DNA of 64,000 nucleotides from RI-106 sp964496875 (lineage in GTDB: Bacteria > Cyanobacteriota > Vampirovibrionia > Obscuribacterales > Obscuribacteraceae), in NCBI GenBank assembly GCA_964496875.1, contig CAZCBH010000002.1:1-64000 (forward strand), given 5' to 3'. The notes below the pieces were generated by a model, which ran no database searches, was not told the DNA's origin, and saw nothing but the letters and a program-made list of their open reading frames with translations. The translations under genes and the position numbers were made by a program. Positions 25,836 through 34,376 of the stretch are shown one piece after another (the first letter of the stretch is position 1; each line of letters starts with the position of its first letter).

Positions 25836-25943
25836 CTGGGGAAGCCTCCTCTATGCTGCTATTATCAATACTAACAAATTACCTGCTTAATACAAGAGGT
25901 TTGGGAGAGTAAAGGATTCGGTATTATATCCGGTGTGAACCAG

Positions 25944-26627
25944 ATGAAAGAGCGAACTGTAAATCATAAGGAAACCCGGGAGCAATCTCGATGGAAGCTC
26001 CTGATCTTGTCGTTTAGCGTTTGTTTGAGCGCCTGCGGTGGAAATACGCAGGCAGATGTGGCTCAGGAACCGGCACCTGCGCCTGCGCCTGCACCAATAT
26101 CTGTTTCCGCACCTGTTTCTGTTTCCGAATCTGTGGCGGCGAAGCCGGTTCTGAAAAGCGAACCTGCTAAAGATCTCAGTCGTGCAGAGTTTGAGCGGGG
26201 CTCTATTTTAAAGAATCGTGAAAAGGTGCTTGCCCAGGGCAAGAACCCATTTTTAGAGCGTTACGGCAGAGCGCGGCTGGACAAAGCCGCCACAATCAAG
26301 CGCTATACGCCTATCACGATTCTGCCGGTGCAACTGGAAGCCCACTGTCGCACAGCCTGGGATCGGGGCAATCTTCATGTCCGGATAGCCTATTTAGGAC
26401 CGCCTCATAACCTCAATGTCTTCATGCAAGAGAATCATGTGCTCCATATCGGCTTCACCGACCAGGCGGGCAGTCCGGTATATAATTTCGAGATTCCTAT
26501 CGATCAGATGCAGAGGGCACCTGAGACCATGAACGGCGGTATGCCTACCTATCAGGTGGAAGGCCAGTTGCCTGTTCCCCTGGAGAGTTATGAACAGTTC
26601 TACCAGTGGACCTGTGAGTGGAACTAG
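25944..26627 (+). CDS. Lipoprotein with Pro/Ala linker, 227 aa
   Basis: The in-frame GTG at 25935 is an equally possible start; neither has a clear Shine-Dalgarno. The signal WKLLILSFSVCLSACGGN has a good lipobox (LSAC, Cys near 31). A low-complexity spacer follows (APAPAPAPISVSAPVSVSES), then a conserved-looking domain at about 115-227: TPITILPVQLEAHCRTAWDR, RIAYLGPPHNLNVFM, VLHIGFTDQAGSPVYNFEIP and QFYQWTCEWN. Two cysteines in this domain may pair. The family is unknown to me. The gene overlaps the convergent universal stress gene by 4 bp. Confidence 0.8.
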   Translation: MKERTVNHKETREQSRWKLLILSFSVCLSACGGNTQADVAQEPAPAPAPAPISVSAPVSVSESVAAKPVLKSEPAKDLSRAEFERGSILKNREKVLAQGKNPFLERYGRARLDKAATIKRYTPITILPVQLEAHCRTAWDRGNLHVRIAYLGPPHNLNVFMQENHVLHIGFTDQAGSPVYNFEIPIDQMQRAPETMNGGMPTYQVEGQLPVPLESYEQFYQWTCEWN

Positions 26628-27649
26628 AACATCGTAAAGGGTGGCCTGTCTTCGCGGCCGGATCTTATCTCTTCGTCGGAATAAGGCTCATCATCCACCA
26701 GTTCATCGTCGAAGGGCAACTCCACATTGGTCATTCTGCGGACGACCAATACAGGAATGGCTGCATGCTGGGCAATATGCAGTGATATGCTGCCCAGCAT
26801 CATCTTATCCAGACCGGTTCTGCCGTGGGAGCCAAGAGCTATAAGATCGGCTCCGAATGCTTCTATCTCTTGATAGATTACCTCGCGGGGGTCTCCGGGA
26901 ATGGCATCGATGCTGACATTCTGGTTGCCGACCAGTTTGCCCAGGCTGAGCGCCACATCCTCGAGGATATCGAAAGCTCTCTGTTTTATCATGGTCCACT
27001 GGGAGCGAACCGCCACTTCCTGCTCTTCGGTAAGATCCAGCTTCTCTATCTTCTCGAAGTCCGTCACCGCCATGACCAGATGAAATTTTGTCTGGGGACC
27101 GAAGTTCTGCTGACAGAGCCAGTTGATTGTGTCCCTGGAATAGACCGAGCCGTCGTAAGGCACCAGTACGCGCTGGAAGCGAGATAGAGGGCTTTTGTCC
27201 TGGGTTTGCCCGGTTTTGGCAATTAGCACCGCAGATGGTGCAAGCTCAAGCACTGCCTGAGATACGCTTCCCAGTAGCAGTTTCTCCACTCCCGACCTTC
27301 CGTGGGAGCCCAGGAAAATCAGGTCATATTTCCTCCTCGCTGCCATATTGACGATAACTTCTTTGGGGTGTCCGAATTTGACTCGATAGTCGACCACCAG
27401 AGGGCTTTCGGGAAAGGCGGCGGCAAGATAGTTGGCTCTTTCCAATAGCCATATCGATCTTTTGGCGATCAGCTCTTGCTCTCTGGTGATCATGCTATCG
27501 TCGACTTTAAAGGGCATGAACGATTCCAGAGGTTGAACCACATTGAGGAGCATAATCAAAGTAGGATTGAGCCAGTTCGAGGCTTTTGCAAGGACCTCTA
27601 CAGCTTTGTCCGAATGGGGTGAGCCGTCTACCGGAACCAGGATTTTCAC
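26624..27649 (-). CDS. Tandem universal stress protein (two Usp domains)
   Basis: 341 residues from a GTG start. Two Usp domains occupy about residues 1-147 and 159-305. Each begins with the usual strand and loop (KILVPVDGSPHSDKAVEV; RVLVPYDGSVYSRDTINW) and has the ATP-binding G-x2-G-x9-G-S/T motif (GSHGRSGVEKLLLGS near 113; GSHGRTGLDKMMLGS near 274). An acidic tail of about 30 residues ends the protein. Usp proteins bind ATP or act as stress-response regulators; the tandem form folds as an internal dimer. It is divergent from speD with 264 bp between starts. Confidence 0.93.
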   Translation of the reverse strand: MKILVPVDGSPHSDKAVEVLAKASNWLNPTLIMLLNVVQPLESFMPFKVDDSMITREQELIAKRSIWLLERANYLAAAFPESPLVVDYRVKFGHPKEVIVNMAARRKYDLIFLGSHGRSGVEKLLLGSVSQAVLELAPSAVLIAKTGQTQDKSPLSRFQRVLVPYDGSVYSRDTINWLCQQNFGPQTKFHLVMAVTDFEKIEKLDLTEEQEVAVRSQWTMIKQRAFDILEDVALSLGKLVGNQNVSIDAIPGDPREVIYQEIEAFGADLIALGSHGRTGLDKMMLGSISLHIAQHAAIPVLVVRRMTNVELPFDDELVDDEPYSDEEIRSGREDRPPFTMF

Positions 27650-27802
27650 GATTTTTGTCTAATTCGCTCTATCTATCTGGTTGCAATCTTAGGGAGTTGC
27701 CGCGATAAAATCCATGCCGGGATGTCACGAAGGTGCTCTCCTCTTAATCGAAATTAACAATTCCTCTCCGACCCCATTAATCGGCAACTAGTGGGGGTCT
27801 TC

Positions 27803-27815
27803 AATTCTGAGAATT
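27803..27815. promoter_or_regulatory. Palindrome AATTCT-G-AGAATT between usp and speD
   Basis: A perfect 6-base palindrome about a central G, in the gene-free stretch between the divergent universal stress and speD genes (27650-27913). A possible speD promoter, TTGCCA plus 18 bp plus TATATC or a nearby TATAAA at 27852-27857, lies just downstream. The symmetry could mark an operator. No SAM riboswitch or other known leader RNA is recognised. Confidence 0.35.
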
Positions 27816-27913
27816 TTGCCAAGTCGAATGACCCTTATGTATATCCCTTGTATAAATCCCCCGGTTGGTAATAATAGTAATTCGTCTTTTTCTCAGGATC
27901 CGGAAGGAGCTAT

Positions 27914-28450
27914 TTGTCCTTTCCGGATGATTCCCGAGTTGATCTTTATCAAGGTGACTTAGTTGGAGAATCTCAAATGCAGACTGATTTGAACGCTGTG
28001 CTGGATGTTGAATTCGATGAACTGGCCGAGGTGTGCGAGAACCAGTCCGAACAGGGTGCCAGCGCTGAAGCCGAAGCCGAAATCGAATATGAATTCGGGG
28101 GCAGGCACCTTTTTGCCAGCTATATAGAATGCGAGCCTGAAAGTCTGCTTAATCACAAAGAGCTCGATCTTGCTCTGCGTAGAGCCGTGGAAGCCTCCGG
28201 CGCTACTGTTTTGAAAGATAGCAGTCATGTCTTCGAGGGCGGCGGTGTTACCTCGGTCTATCTCTTATCCGAAAGTCATGCCAGTATCCATACCTATCCC
28301 GAGCATAATTCCTGTTTCGTGGATATCTTCACCTGTGGTTACGTATGCGAGCCGAGCCGCTTTCATGAAGTGCTGGTGGACTATCTAAAGCCCAAGACCG
28401 TATCTAAGAAGCTTACAAATCGCGGGCTGATGAATGTCGATCTCACCTGA
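27914..28450 (+). CDS. speD: S-adenosylmethionine decarboxylase proenzyme with N-terminal extension
   Basis: The TTG at 27914 stands 4-5 bp after a strong GGAAGGAG, so it is the likely start (178 residues); ATG 27977 (157 residues) has a weaker TTGGAG. The prokaryotic core covers the last 120 residues. Self-cleavage is expected between E120 and S121 in SESHASIHTYPEH; S121 becomes the pyruvoyl group, H126 and C141 (FTCG) are the processing residues, all in the right spacing. The enzyme makes decarboxylated SAM, the aminopropyl donor for spermidine. The first 55-60 residues are an acidic Glu/Ala-rich extension absent from short-form enzymes. speE follows on the same strand. Confidence 0.94.
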   Translation: MSFPDDSRVDLYQGDLVGESQMQTDLNAVLDVEFDELAEVCENQSEQGASAEAEAEIEYEFGGRHLFASYIECEPESLLNHKELDLALRRAVEASGATVLKDSSHVFEGGGVTSVYLLSESHASIHTYPEHNSCFVDIFTCGYVCEPSRFHEVLVDYLKPKTVSKKLTNRGLMNVDLT

Positions 28451-28529
28451 ATTTAAGAATATTCGTGAAATTCCGATTCCTCATTTTCTGAAACGCTCAT
28501 TCTCTCAGTTAGAATAGTGCTTTCTCCTG

Positions 28530-28551
28530 CGCGTTTCCGGATGGAAACGCG
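28530..28551 (+). terminator. Perfect 9-bp hairpin between speD and speE
   Basis: CGCGTTTCC-GGAT-GGAAACGCG is a perfect stem-loop, followed by GATTTTGT. It lies 80 bp after speD and 33 bp before speE. It may be a terminator or attenuator for speD, or a 5' hairpin of the speE mRNA if the TAGAAT at 28510 is a -10 box. Confidence 0.5.
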
Positions 28552-28583
28552 GATTTTGTCGGGCGATTTAGGGGAGTTAGACC

Positions 28584-29495
28584 ATGAAAACAAATTTGCA
28601 TCCGCTGACCAGGCAGCGCAATAGTTACATCGCGAATTTCGAGGGCAAAGAGTATCTAATCCAGGCTTGCGATTTCGAGCATTTCCCCCTGGAGAATGTC
28701 GTCGTCCGAAAAGAGACCGAGTTCCAGGAGATAACCATCGTCGATACGCCTAAGTACGGCCGGGTTCTCTTTCTCGATGGTGATCTACAGAGCAGTGAGA
28801 TAGACGAAACTTTCTATCATGAGCTTTTGATTCAGCCTGCCATGCTTGCCCATAAGAGACCCCGGCGGGTGCTCGTGGTTGGAACCGGTGAAGGCGCTTC
28901 CTTAAGAGAGATTTTCAAACATGAAGAGGTCGAGTCGGTGGTGGCCATCGATATCGACAGGGAAGTGGTGGAACTCTGCACAGAGCATCTGCCTACCTGG
29001 CACCATGGCCGGATGAAAGACGAAAGGGTTCGTCACGAGTTCAAGGATGGCTTCGAGTATTTGCGGCAATCCGAAGAGACTTTCGATGTCGCCATTATCG
29101 ATATAGTTTCGGATCTCGACGAAGGACCGGCCGCTGAGCTTTATACCCCGGCTTTTTACGAACTGGTCAAATCGAGGCTCAGCCCCGATGGTGTAGTCGC
29201 AATCCAGGGCATGATCCTGTCGCCGGTGGAATCCGAAACTTCTGGTCACAGAAGGCTTCGCCAGTCGGTTAAGCATGTTTTCAAACATGTCCACAGCTAT
29301 CGCGGTTATATTCCATCTTTCCTCTCTTCCTGGGGCTTTTTGCTTGCTTCAGACTGGTTTTCGGCCGCGGATATACAACCTGAGTTTTTCGACGGCAGAC
29401 TGGCCGGCAAAGCTATGAAGCATCTCGACGGAGAGGCTATTACCGCTGCTTTCGGTCTCGATAAAGAGACACGCAGAATACTGGACAATATATAA
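28584..29495 (+). CDS. speE: Spermidine synthase-type aminopropyltransferase
   Basis: 303 residues, with GGGGAG 9 bp before ATG 28584. The N-terminal strand tetramer (FQEITIVDTPKYGRVLFLDG, about 47-66) and the Rossmann core are clear: VLVVGTGEGASLREIFKH near 96 (GGGxG-like motif with T for G), a DIDREVVELC loop that binds the nucleoside, and DIVSDLDEGPAAELYTPAFY near 172 with the gate residues. It transfers an aminopropyl group from decarboxylated SAM to putrescine or a related amine. The GTGEG variant and the acceptor loop leave some doubt about whether the acceptor is putrescine, agmatine or a longer polyamine. Partner enzyme SpeD is encoded just upstream. Confidence 0.93.
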   Translation: MKTNLHPLTRQRNSYIANFEGKEYLIQACDFEHFPLENVVVRKETEFQEITIVDTPKYGRVLFLDGDLQSSEIDETFYHELLIQPAMLAHKRPRRVLVVGTGEGASLREIFKHEEVESVVAIDIDREVVELCTEHLPTWHHGRMKDERVRHEFKDGFEYLRQSEETFDVAIIDIVSDLDEGPAAELYTPAFYELVKSRLSPDGVVAIQGMILSPVESETSGHRRLRQSVKHVFKHVHSYRGYIPSFLSSWGFLLASDWFSAADIQPEFFDGRLAGKAMKHLDGEAITAAFGLDKETRRILDNI

Positions 29496-29536
29496 CAAAT
29501 ACACGGAGACCTTAGCTACCCTGGTTGGAGATTCCT

Positions 29537-30019
29537 ATGGTTCTGGCTGATACCATCGGCATTCTTTTGATCGTACTGGGCACTCTTGCGGCCACGAGTA
29601 CGCTCTGGCTTTTTCATCTGGCGCTCTGGCCGGAAGTGGTGGAAGCCGCCGGAAGCAAGTTCACTTCCAGCCCTATAAAGTCATTTTTCGTCGGATTACC
29701 CTGCCTGCTTCTGACCATCTTCCTTGTGGGCGCCCTCTCAAATATGGGCAAGGGTCCCAACGAGTTCGCCGTGCTCGTATTAATGAGCTCGTTTCTCTTC
29801 GTGTCCAGCATGGGGGTCTCCGGTTTCGCCGCCAAGATAGGAGAGCGTCTCGATTTCGACACGAGTCGCAAGTGGAAGCCGGTCCTCTTTGGTGGGCTGG
29901 TTCTAGAATTTACCTTCCTCTTTCCTGTTTTAGGCTGGATTCTGGTTTTTCCTCTGGTCAGCATCACCGGATTCGGTGCTTCGCTCAGAGCGATCCTCTT
30001 CAACCGGCGTCCCCGATGA
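29537..30019 (+). CDS. Membrane protein, four TM segments, before second DUF1800 gene
   Basis: ATG 29537 is used because TGGAG stands 7-8 bp upstream; TTG 29525 would add four residues. 160 residues with hydrophobic segments at about 4-29, 46-66, 74-97 and 114-148, and a basic tail (FNRRPR). No family recognised. Its stop codon overlaps the ATG of the DUF1800 gene (ATGA), so the products are translationally coupled and probably function together. The first DUF1800 pair in this window lacks such a partner. Confidence 0.78.
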   Translation: MVLADTIGILLIVLGTLAATSTLWLFHLALWPEVVEAAGSKFTSSPIKSFFVGLPCLLLTIFLVGALSNMGKGPNEFAVLVLMSSFLFVSSMGVSGFAAKIGERLDFDTSRKWKPVLFGGLVLEFTFLFPVLGWILVFPLVSITGFGASLRAILFNRRPR

Positions 30020-31488
30020 AAGTCGATCGCAGAGCCTTTTGCAAAGCCGGCGGTGCTACGCTGGGGGCGCTTTCGCTGAGCGCATGCGAACGGGCAATCA
30101 GTGAACTTGATAAACGATTCGGTGCTGACATGCCGACACGGATTGTGGTGCCGGATACGGTGCTAGTCGATGATCACCATCATTTCTTGAGTCGGCTCAG
30201 CTTCGGTCCTACACCATCATCTCTTGCCGAAATCAGAGAGTCTGGGACGCAGAAGTGGCTGGAGCGCCAATTGCAACCCTCCTCTATCGAAGATCGGATG
30301 GCGCAGCTTCGAACTCGTCGTTTCGAGTCTCGTTTCGTATCGTCCGGTGATTGTTTCGATTTCAGAAAGGAAGTCTTGCGAGCCGATTTAGTAAGGCATA
30401 CCTTATTGAAGGCTATATATTCTAATCGGCAGCTTCTTGAAGTGATGGTCAATTTCTGGAGCGACCATCTCAACATCAACATAGAAAAAGGAGACTGTGT
30501 CTATTACAAAACCACTGACGATCTCGATGTCATTCGTAAACATGCTCTTGGGAAATTCTCCGATTTGATCCGGGCTTCTGCCACCGGTGCCGCCATGCTG
30601 GAGTATCTAGACGGCAAGGACAACAAAGTCGAGAAAGCCGGGGACGCCCCTAACGAGAACTATGCAAGGGAACTGCTCGAACTTCATACCCTGGGTGTGG
30701 ATGGGGGCTATACTCAGAAGGATGTGTTCGAGGCGGCGCGCTGCCTCAGTGGTTATAGAATCAGAGAGAAGTTCGGAAAAGGCAAGGTCTTTTTCGATCC
30801 GGCCTGTCACGACGATGGTGCGAAACTGGTACTGGGGCAGGTTATTCCGGCCGGTGGCGGAGAGACCGACCTGAATCGTCTCATTCGAATAGTTTCTCGA
30901 CATCCATCTACGGCCAGGCATATAAGCACAAAGCTGATTCGTCACTTTGTCATGGACCAGCCGACAAGCCGTTTGACAGATAATCTCGCCAGGACTTTCC
31001 TTGCCTGTGACGGTAATATGGAAGCTGTGCTCAGAGAGCTTTTTCAATCGAAAGAGTTTTTCGATAACAGAGGCAACAAAATCAAGCGACCTTTTCGCTT
31101 TCTTGTCAGCGCTATCAGGGCAATACGGGCAGAGACCTTCGCCCGGGCACCGTTATATACGTATCTATCATCCATGGGCCAGGAGCCCTTTCAACATCCG
31201 ACTCCGGACGGTTATCCTGAAGAGACGCTTCCCTGGCTGGGCTCGCTACTGTGGCGCTGGAACTTCGCCTTTGGCCTGGGGGCAGGGCGGATCGAATCGG
31301 TTGAGGTCGATCTGGATGGACTTATGACCGCTTTTGGGAGCGAGGGAAGAGCCGAGGAGCTTTTGTTCGCCTACTTAAACGGGCGCAAACCGACTGAAGA
31401 GGAGCGCCTCTGTCTGGCTCACCATCGCAAGAATCCTGCCGAACTGTTTGGTCTTATTCTCTCTTCGCCGGCATTCCAGAGGTACTGA
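30016..31488 (+). CDS. DUF1800 domain protein, Tat-type lipoprotein signal (second copy)
   Basis: ATG 30016 overlaps the previous stop by 4 bp; an open frame upstream is not used. 490 residues. The N-terminus KVDRRAFCKAGGATLGALSLSACER combines a twin-arginine motif with a lipobox (LSAC, Cys near 24), suggesting a Tat-exported lipoprotein. DUF1800 marks: LSRLSFGPTPSSLAEI, NFWSDHLNINIEKGD near 146 and NENYARELLELHTLGVDGGY near 213, and RHISTKLIRHFVMDQP near 297. It is followed 3 bp later by the DUF1501 gene. Sequence differs much from the first copy, so the two pairs are old paralogs or separately acquired. Confidence 0.94.
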   Translation: MKVDRRAFCKAGGATLGALSLSACERAISELDKRFGADMPTRIVVPDTVLVDDHHHFLSRLSFGPTPSSLAEIRESGTQKWLERQLQPSSIEDRMAQLRTRRFESRFVSSGDCFDFRKEVLRADLVRHTLLKAIYSNRQLLEVMVNFWSDHLNINIEKGDCVYYKTTDDLDVIRKHALGKFSDLIRASATGAAMLEYLDGKDNKVEKAGDAPNENYARELLELHTLGVDGGYTQKDVFEAARCLSGYRIREKFGKGKVFFDPACHDDGAKLVLGQVIPAGGGETDLNRLIRIVSRHPSTARHISTKLIRHFVMDQPTSRLTDNLARTFLACDGNMEAVLRELFQSKEFFDNRGNKIKRPFRFLVSAIRAIRAETFARAPLYTYLSSMGQEPFQHPTPDGYPEETLPWLGSLLWRWNFAFGLGAGRIESVEVDLDGLMTAFGSEGRAEELLFAYLNGRKPTEEERLCLAHHRKNPAELFGLILSSPAFQRY

Positions 31489-31491
31489 AGA

Positions 31492-32802
31492 GTGAAAGAG
31501 ACCAGACGAAACTTTCTGAAGCGATTTGCTTTCAATGGAGCCGGAGACCGCAAGGCAGTCGTCGAGGAAGCAGATCATGTCTTTTTGAATATTTTTTTGC
31601 GTGGTGGTGCCGATACGCTCAACATGTTGATTCCCTATGGTGACGACGACTATTATCGAGCGCGACCGACCATAGGTATCAAAAGCGGTGGCACTATTTC
31701 GAAGCCTTCTGCCGATGGCGATCTCGCAGTGAAACTGGATGATTTCTATGCTCTTCATCCTCGAATGGCGCCACTGAGACGAATCTATCAGGAGGGGCGT
31801 CTTGCTTTCGTACAGGCTGTGGGTTCGGACAATGTCTCCGGGTCTCATTTCGAAGCGCAGGATCAGATGGAGCATGGTGAAGCTTATCACCGAAGACTGC
31901 AGGGCGGTTGGCTGGGGCGCCATCTGTTCTATCGACCTGGAAGAGGTTCTGTCTCTTCTCCGCTTAGGGCGGTGGCTTTCGGGAATACCATACCGGAGGT
32001 TCTTCGCGGTGCGCCTACGGTGGCTGCTTTGCAGTCAGTGGATCAAGTAGAGCTAAAGGGCGGTTCCGCCGCGATTCTCGAAGACCTCTCTATGCTTTAT
32101 GGTGCCAGCAGAGACGACCTGGGACGAGCCGGCGCCGATACTCTGCATCTGCTTGATAGAATCGCTTCGATGAAAGCTTCACGAAGCTTCTTGGATTCGG
32201 GATCTGGAGGTGTCGAATATCCGGACTGTGCCCTGGCTCGCAGCCTGGCTGAGGTAGCCAGGCTGGTCAGAGCAGAGCTCGGTCTGAACGTGGCTTGTGT
32301 CGATCATGGCGGTTGGGACACTCACTTTATTCAAGGAGGGGCCCAGGGTTTGCAGGCAGGCAGCATAGATGAGCTGGCGAGAAGCCTGGATGCCTTTGAC
32401 TTAGAGTTAGCCCGGGACAATCTCCGCTCCCGGGTGACGGTACTGGTGATGACCGAGTTCGGAAGGCGCTCTTACGAAAACAGTTCACTGGGAACAGATC
32501 ATGGCAGGGCATTTTCTCTATTCATTATTTCGGATAGAGTTCGAGGCGGTCGAGTTTTTGGTGAGTGGCCGGGTCTTGCCGAGGTTAGCGATCCCTTGCA
32601 TGAGCCCAAGAAAGTCCTGAGGAGAATTCCCGGTCTAGAAGAGGATCTGGATGTCGGACCGGCGGGCTTGTCTGTGCTTATAGACTATCGTGAAGTGCTC
32701 TATGCGTTAACAGAGACTCTTCTGGGCAACCGCCAGGTCGATAAAGTTTTCCCCGGCTTCAAGCCGGGTTCCGGCAAGAATCTGGCCGAGCTTTTTATTT
32801 AG
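31492..32802 (+). CDS. DUF1501 domain protein (second copy), defective-looking Tat signal
   Basis: 436 residues from GTG 31492. The start KETRRNFLKRFAFNGAG has the twin-arginine consensus but no hydrophobic core follows (next come DRKAVVEEADH), unlike the first copy; export alone is doubtful and it may ride with its DUF1800 partner. Family features: FLRGGADTLNMLIPYGDDD (about 35-53), SHFEAQDQMEHG (about 119-130), GGWDTHFIQGG near 273, MTEFGRRSYENS near 320 and DHGRAFSLF near 336. The stop overlaps that of the DUF4173 gene on the other strand by 8 bp. Confidence 0.93.
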   Translation: MKETRRNFLKRFAFNGAGDRKAVVEEADHVFLNIFLRGGADTLNMLIPYGDDDYYRARPTIGIKSGGTISKPSADGDLAVKLDDFYALHPRMAPLRRIYQEGRLAFVQAVGSDNVSGSHFEAQDQMEHGEAYHRRLQGGWLGRHLFYRPGRGSVSSPLRAVAFGNTIPEVLRGAPTVAALQSVDQVELKGGSAAILEDLSMLYGASRDDLGRAGADTLHLLDRIASMKASRSFLDSGSGGVEYPDCALARSLAEVARLVRAELGLNVACVDHGGWDTHFIQGGAQGLQAGSIDELARSLDAFDLELARDNLRSRVTVLVMTEFGRRSYENSSLGTDHGRAFSLFIISDRVRGGRVFGEWPGLAEVSDPLHEPKKVLRRIPGLEEDLDVGPAGLSVLIDYREVLYALTETLLGNRQVDKVFPGFKPGSGKNLAELFI

Positions 32803-34273
32803 GTCCCAATTTATCCAGGGCCGATTCTGCCTCGGCACGGGACAGATTGAATGTTTTCCAGTTTTTTACAGGGCTTTTCTTTCGTGATTTCAGCGCCGAG
32901 AGAATTCTGCTTTTCAATTTTGATTCGTCCTTGCTTCCAGCTTCTGCGACAAGAGGCGGTGTGGCATCTGCACTCAAGCCAAGAAGATAATCCAGATCAA
33001 TTGTCTTGCCGGATCTTGCCCTTTCCAGATTGACCCTGGCGATGATACAGTCGGGATTGAGAAGATTGAGACTGATTACCGCGAGATATCCTGAGATGAT
33101 GGTGGCAAGCGCGAAACGTTTTCTGTTTCCTCTGAGGACCGTGCCGCTGAAAATGGCGAAGACCACGGCAAGCCAGATCATGAATGAGAAGACATAGAAT
33201 CTAAGTTCGGTTTGACCGTATTCCATTTGATAGAGCTGCATTCGTTTGCAGGCCGAGAGCATGATCACCAGGGTCAAGGCGACATTGACCAGGGCCTGGC
33301 TGGAGAAGATAATCGCGTTGATTCGGCTTGTCTTTTTCAGGCTCCAGTCCAGAAGCATCAGGGTGGGCAGGGTCAATGCGACAACTGCCGCCAGTTCGAA
33401 GAAGCCCCGTCGAGCGTATTCTGCCAGGGTCAGATTGTTGGTCTCCATCAAAGTGGAGGTGCCACCAAAGAGATAGGTGAACTGAATATATATAAATGCA
33501 CCGAAGAGCAGGTTTATTATGGAGAGTACCGTGGATACTTCCACCATTCCCAGCTTGAATGGTTGGTCGTCTGTTTCTTTGTCTTCGCCCCAGTCGATAT
33601 GGTCATAACCTTTGCCGGTGAACATGCCGTGCAGAAAGCCGACGAAGACCCAGAGGGAGAGGCAGAGTATTGTGAGATGTCGACTGATCCCTTCCAGATC
33701 TATATTGAGACTTTGCTTGACCATTCCGGCAAAGGCCGCATCGGCGGATATGAAAAGTCCTCCGAAAATCAGCACCAGGGGCAGGGCTATGGCCGCCCCT
33801 CGAAGAGTGCCGCCGACTATCTCTTTCACTTCCGGTTTCAATAGATCATTCCAGTCCAGGATATTGAAGAAGAACTGCCAGGGTTTGATAGTGACACTCT
33901 CGATACCGGCAGCCAGAGATTGAATGTATTGAGTCATGCCTGAGGTCAATACTCTGAACCCCTGCATGCTTATGGATGCTGTAAGGATAAGGAAGAGGGA
34001 GACGGCGCAATTGAGACCGGTCAGAAATTTTGAGTCTCGCAAGACAATCAGAGTGGAGAGTATGAGAGCAGCGAAGACGAACCAGAGAGAATGTCTTCTT
34101 ACTGGTAGCTTGTTTTTTATTGCCAGGGGAAGCATTAGCGCCAGTAAAGGCAGGAGAAAAAGGGGACAGTTTGCGCCGAGGGGGGCACCATTGAACAGGT
34201 TGTCGAAAAATAGATAGGTGAACAGGCCGGAGAGAAGTACACCGGATACGATGATAGATCGAGTATATGTCAT
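32795..34273 (-). CDS. DUF4173-type polytopic membrane protein
   Basis: 492 residues with about ten to eleven hydrophobic segments between residues 8 and 415 and a hydrophilic Lys-rich tail of about 70. The diagnostic DUF4173 pieces are LTLAEYARRGFFELAAVVALTL (about 281-300) and LLNPDCIIARVNLERARSGKTIDL near 400. The function of DUF4173 proteins is unknown. The gene is convergent with the second DUF1501 gene (8 bp overlap) and lies downstream of the threonine aldolase unit with a GC-rich hairpin between them, so it is probably its own unit. Confidence 0.88.
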   Translation of the reverse strand: MTYTRSIIVSGVLLSGLFTYLFFDNLFNGAPLGANCPLFLLPLLALMLPLAIKNKLPVRRHSLWFVFAALILSTLIVLRDSKFLTGLNCAVSLFLILTASISMQGFRVLTSGMTQYIQSLAAGIESVTIKPWQFFFNILDWNDLLKPEVKEIVGGTLRGAAIALPLVLIFGGLFISADAAFAGMVKQSLNIDLEGISRHLTILCLSLWVFVGFLHGMFTGKGYDHIDWGEDKETDDQPFKLGMVEVSTVLSIINLLFGAFIYIQFTYLFGGTSTLMETNNLTLAEYARRGFFELAAVVALTLPTLMLLDWSLKKTSRINAIIFSSQALVNVALTLVIMLSACKRMQLYQMEYGQTELRFYVFSFMIWLAVVFAIFSGTVLRGNRKRFALATIISGYLAVISLNLLNPDCIIARVNLERARSGKTIDLDYLLGLSADATPPLVAEAGSKDESKLKSRILSALKSRKKSPVKNWKTFNLSRAEAESALDKLGPK

Positions 34274-34297
34274 GATTCTGCTTTAGATCCTGATTCT

Positions 34298-34340
34298 GCC
34301 CCGCCAGGGGGTCTTGGGTTCAGAGTCTCTACAGCGGGGC
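34298..34340 (-). terminator. GC-rich hairpin after ltaE
   Basis: GCCCCGC (34298-34304) pairs with GCGGGGC (34334-34340). It lies 37 bp downstream of the threonine aldolase stop on the minus strand and 25 bp before the DUF4173 start. No T-run follows; termination is inferred. Confidence 0.4.
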
Positions 34341-34376
34341 GAGGTCATTTAGGCGCCATCAATTGTTATTGTCAGG

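Noticed and set aside
29872..30015. Longer N-terminus for the second DUF1800 protein
   Set aside because: It would overlap the coupled membrane protein gene, and the Tat/lipobox signal begins at 30016.
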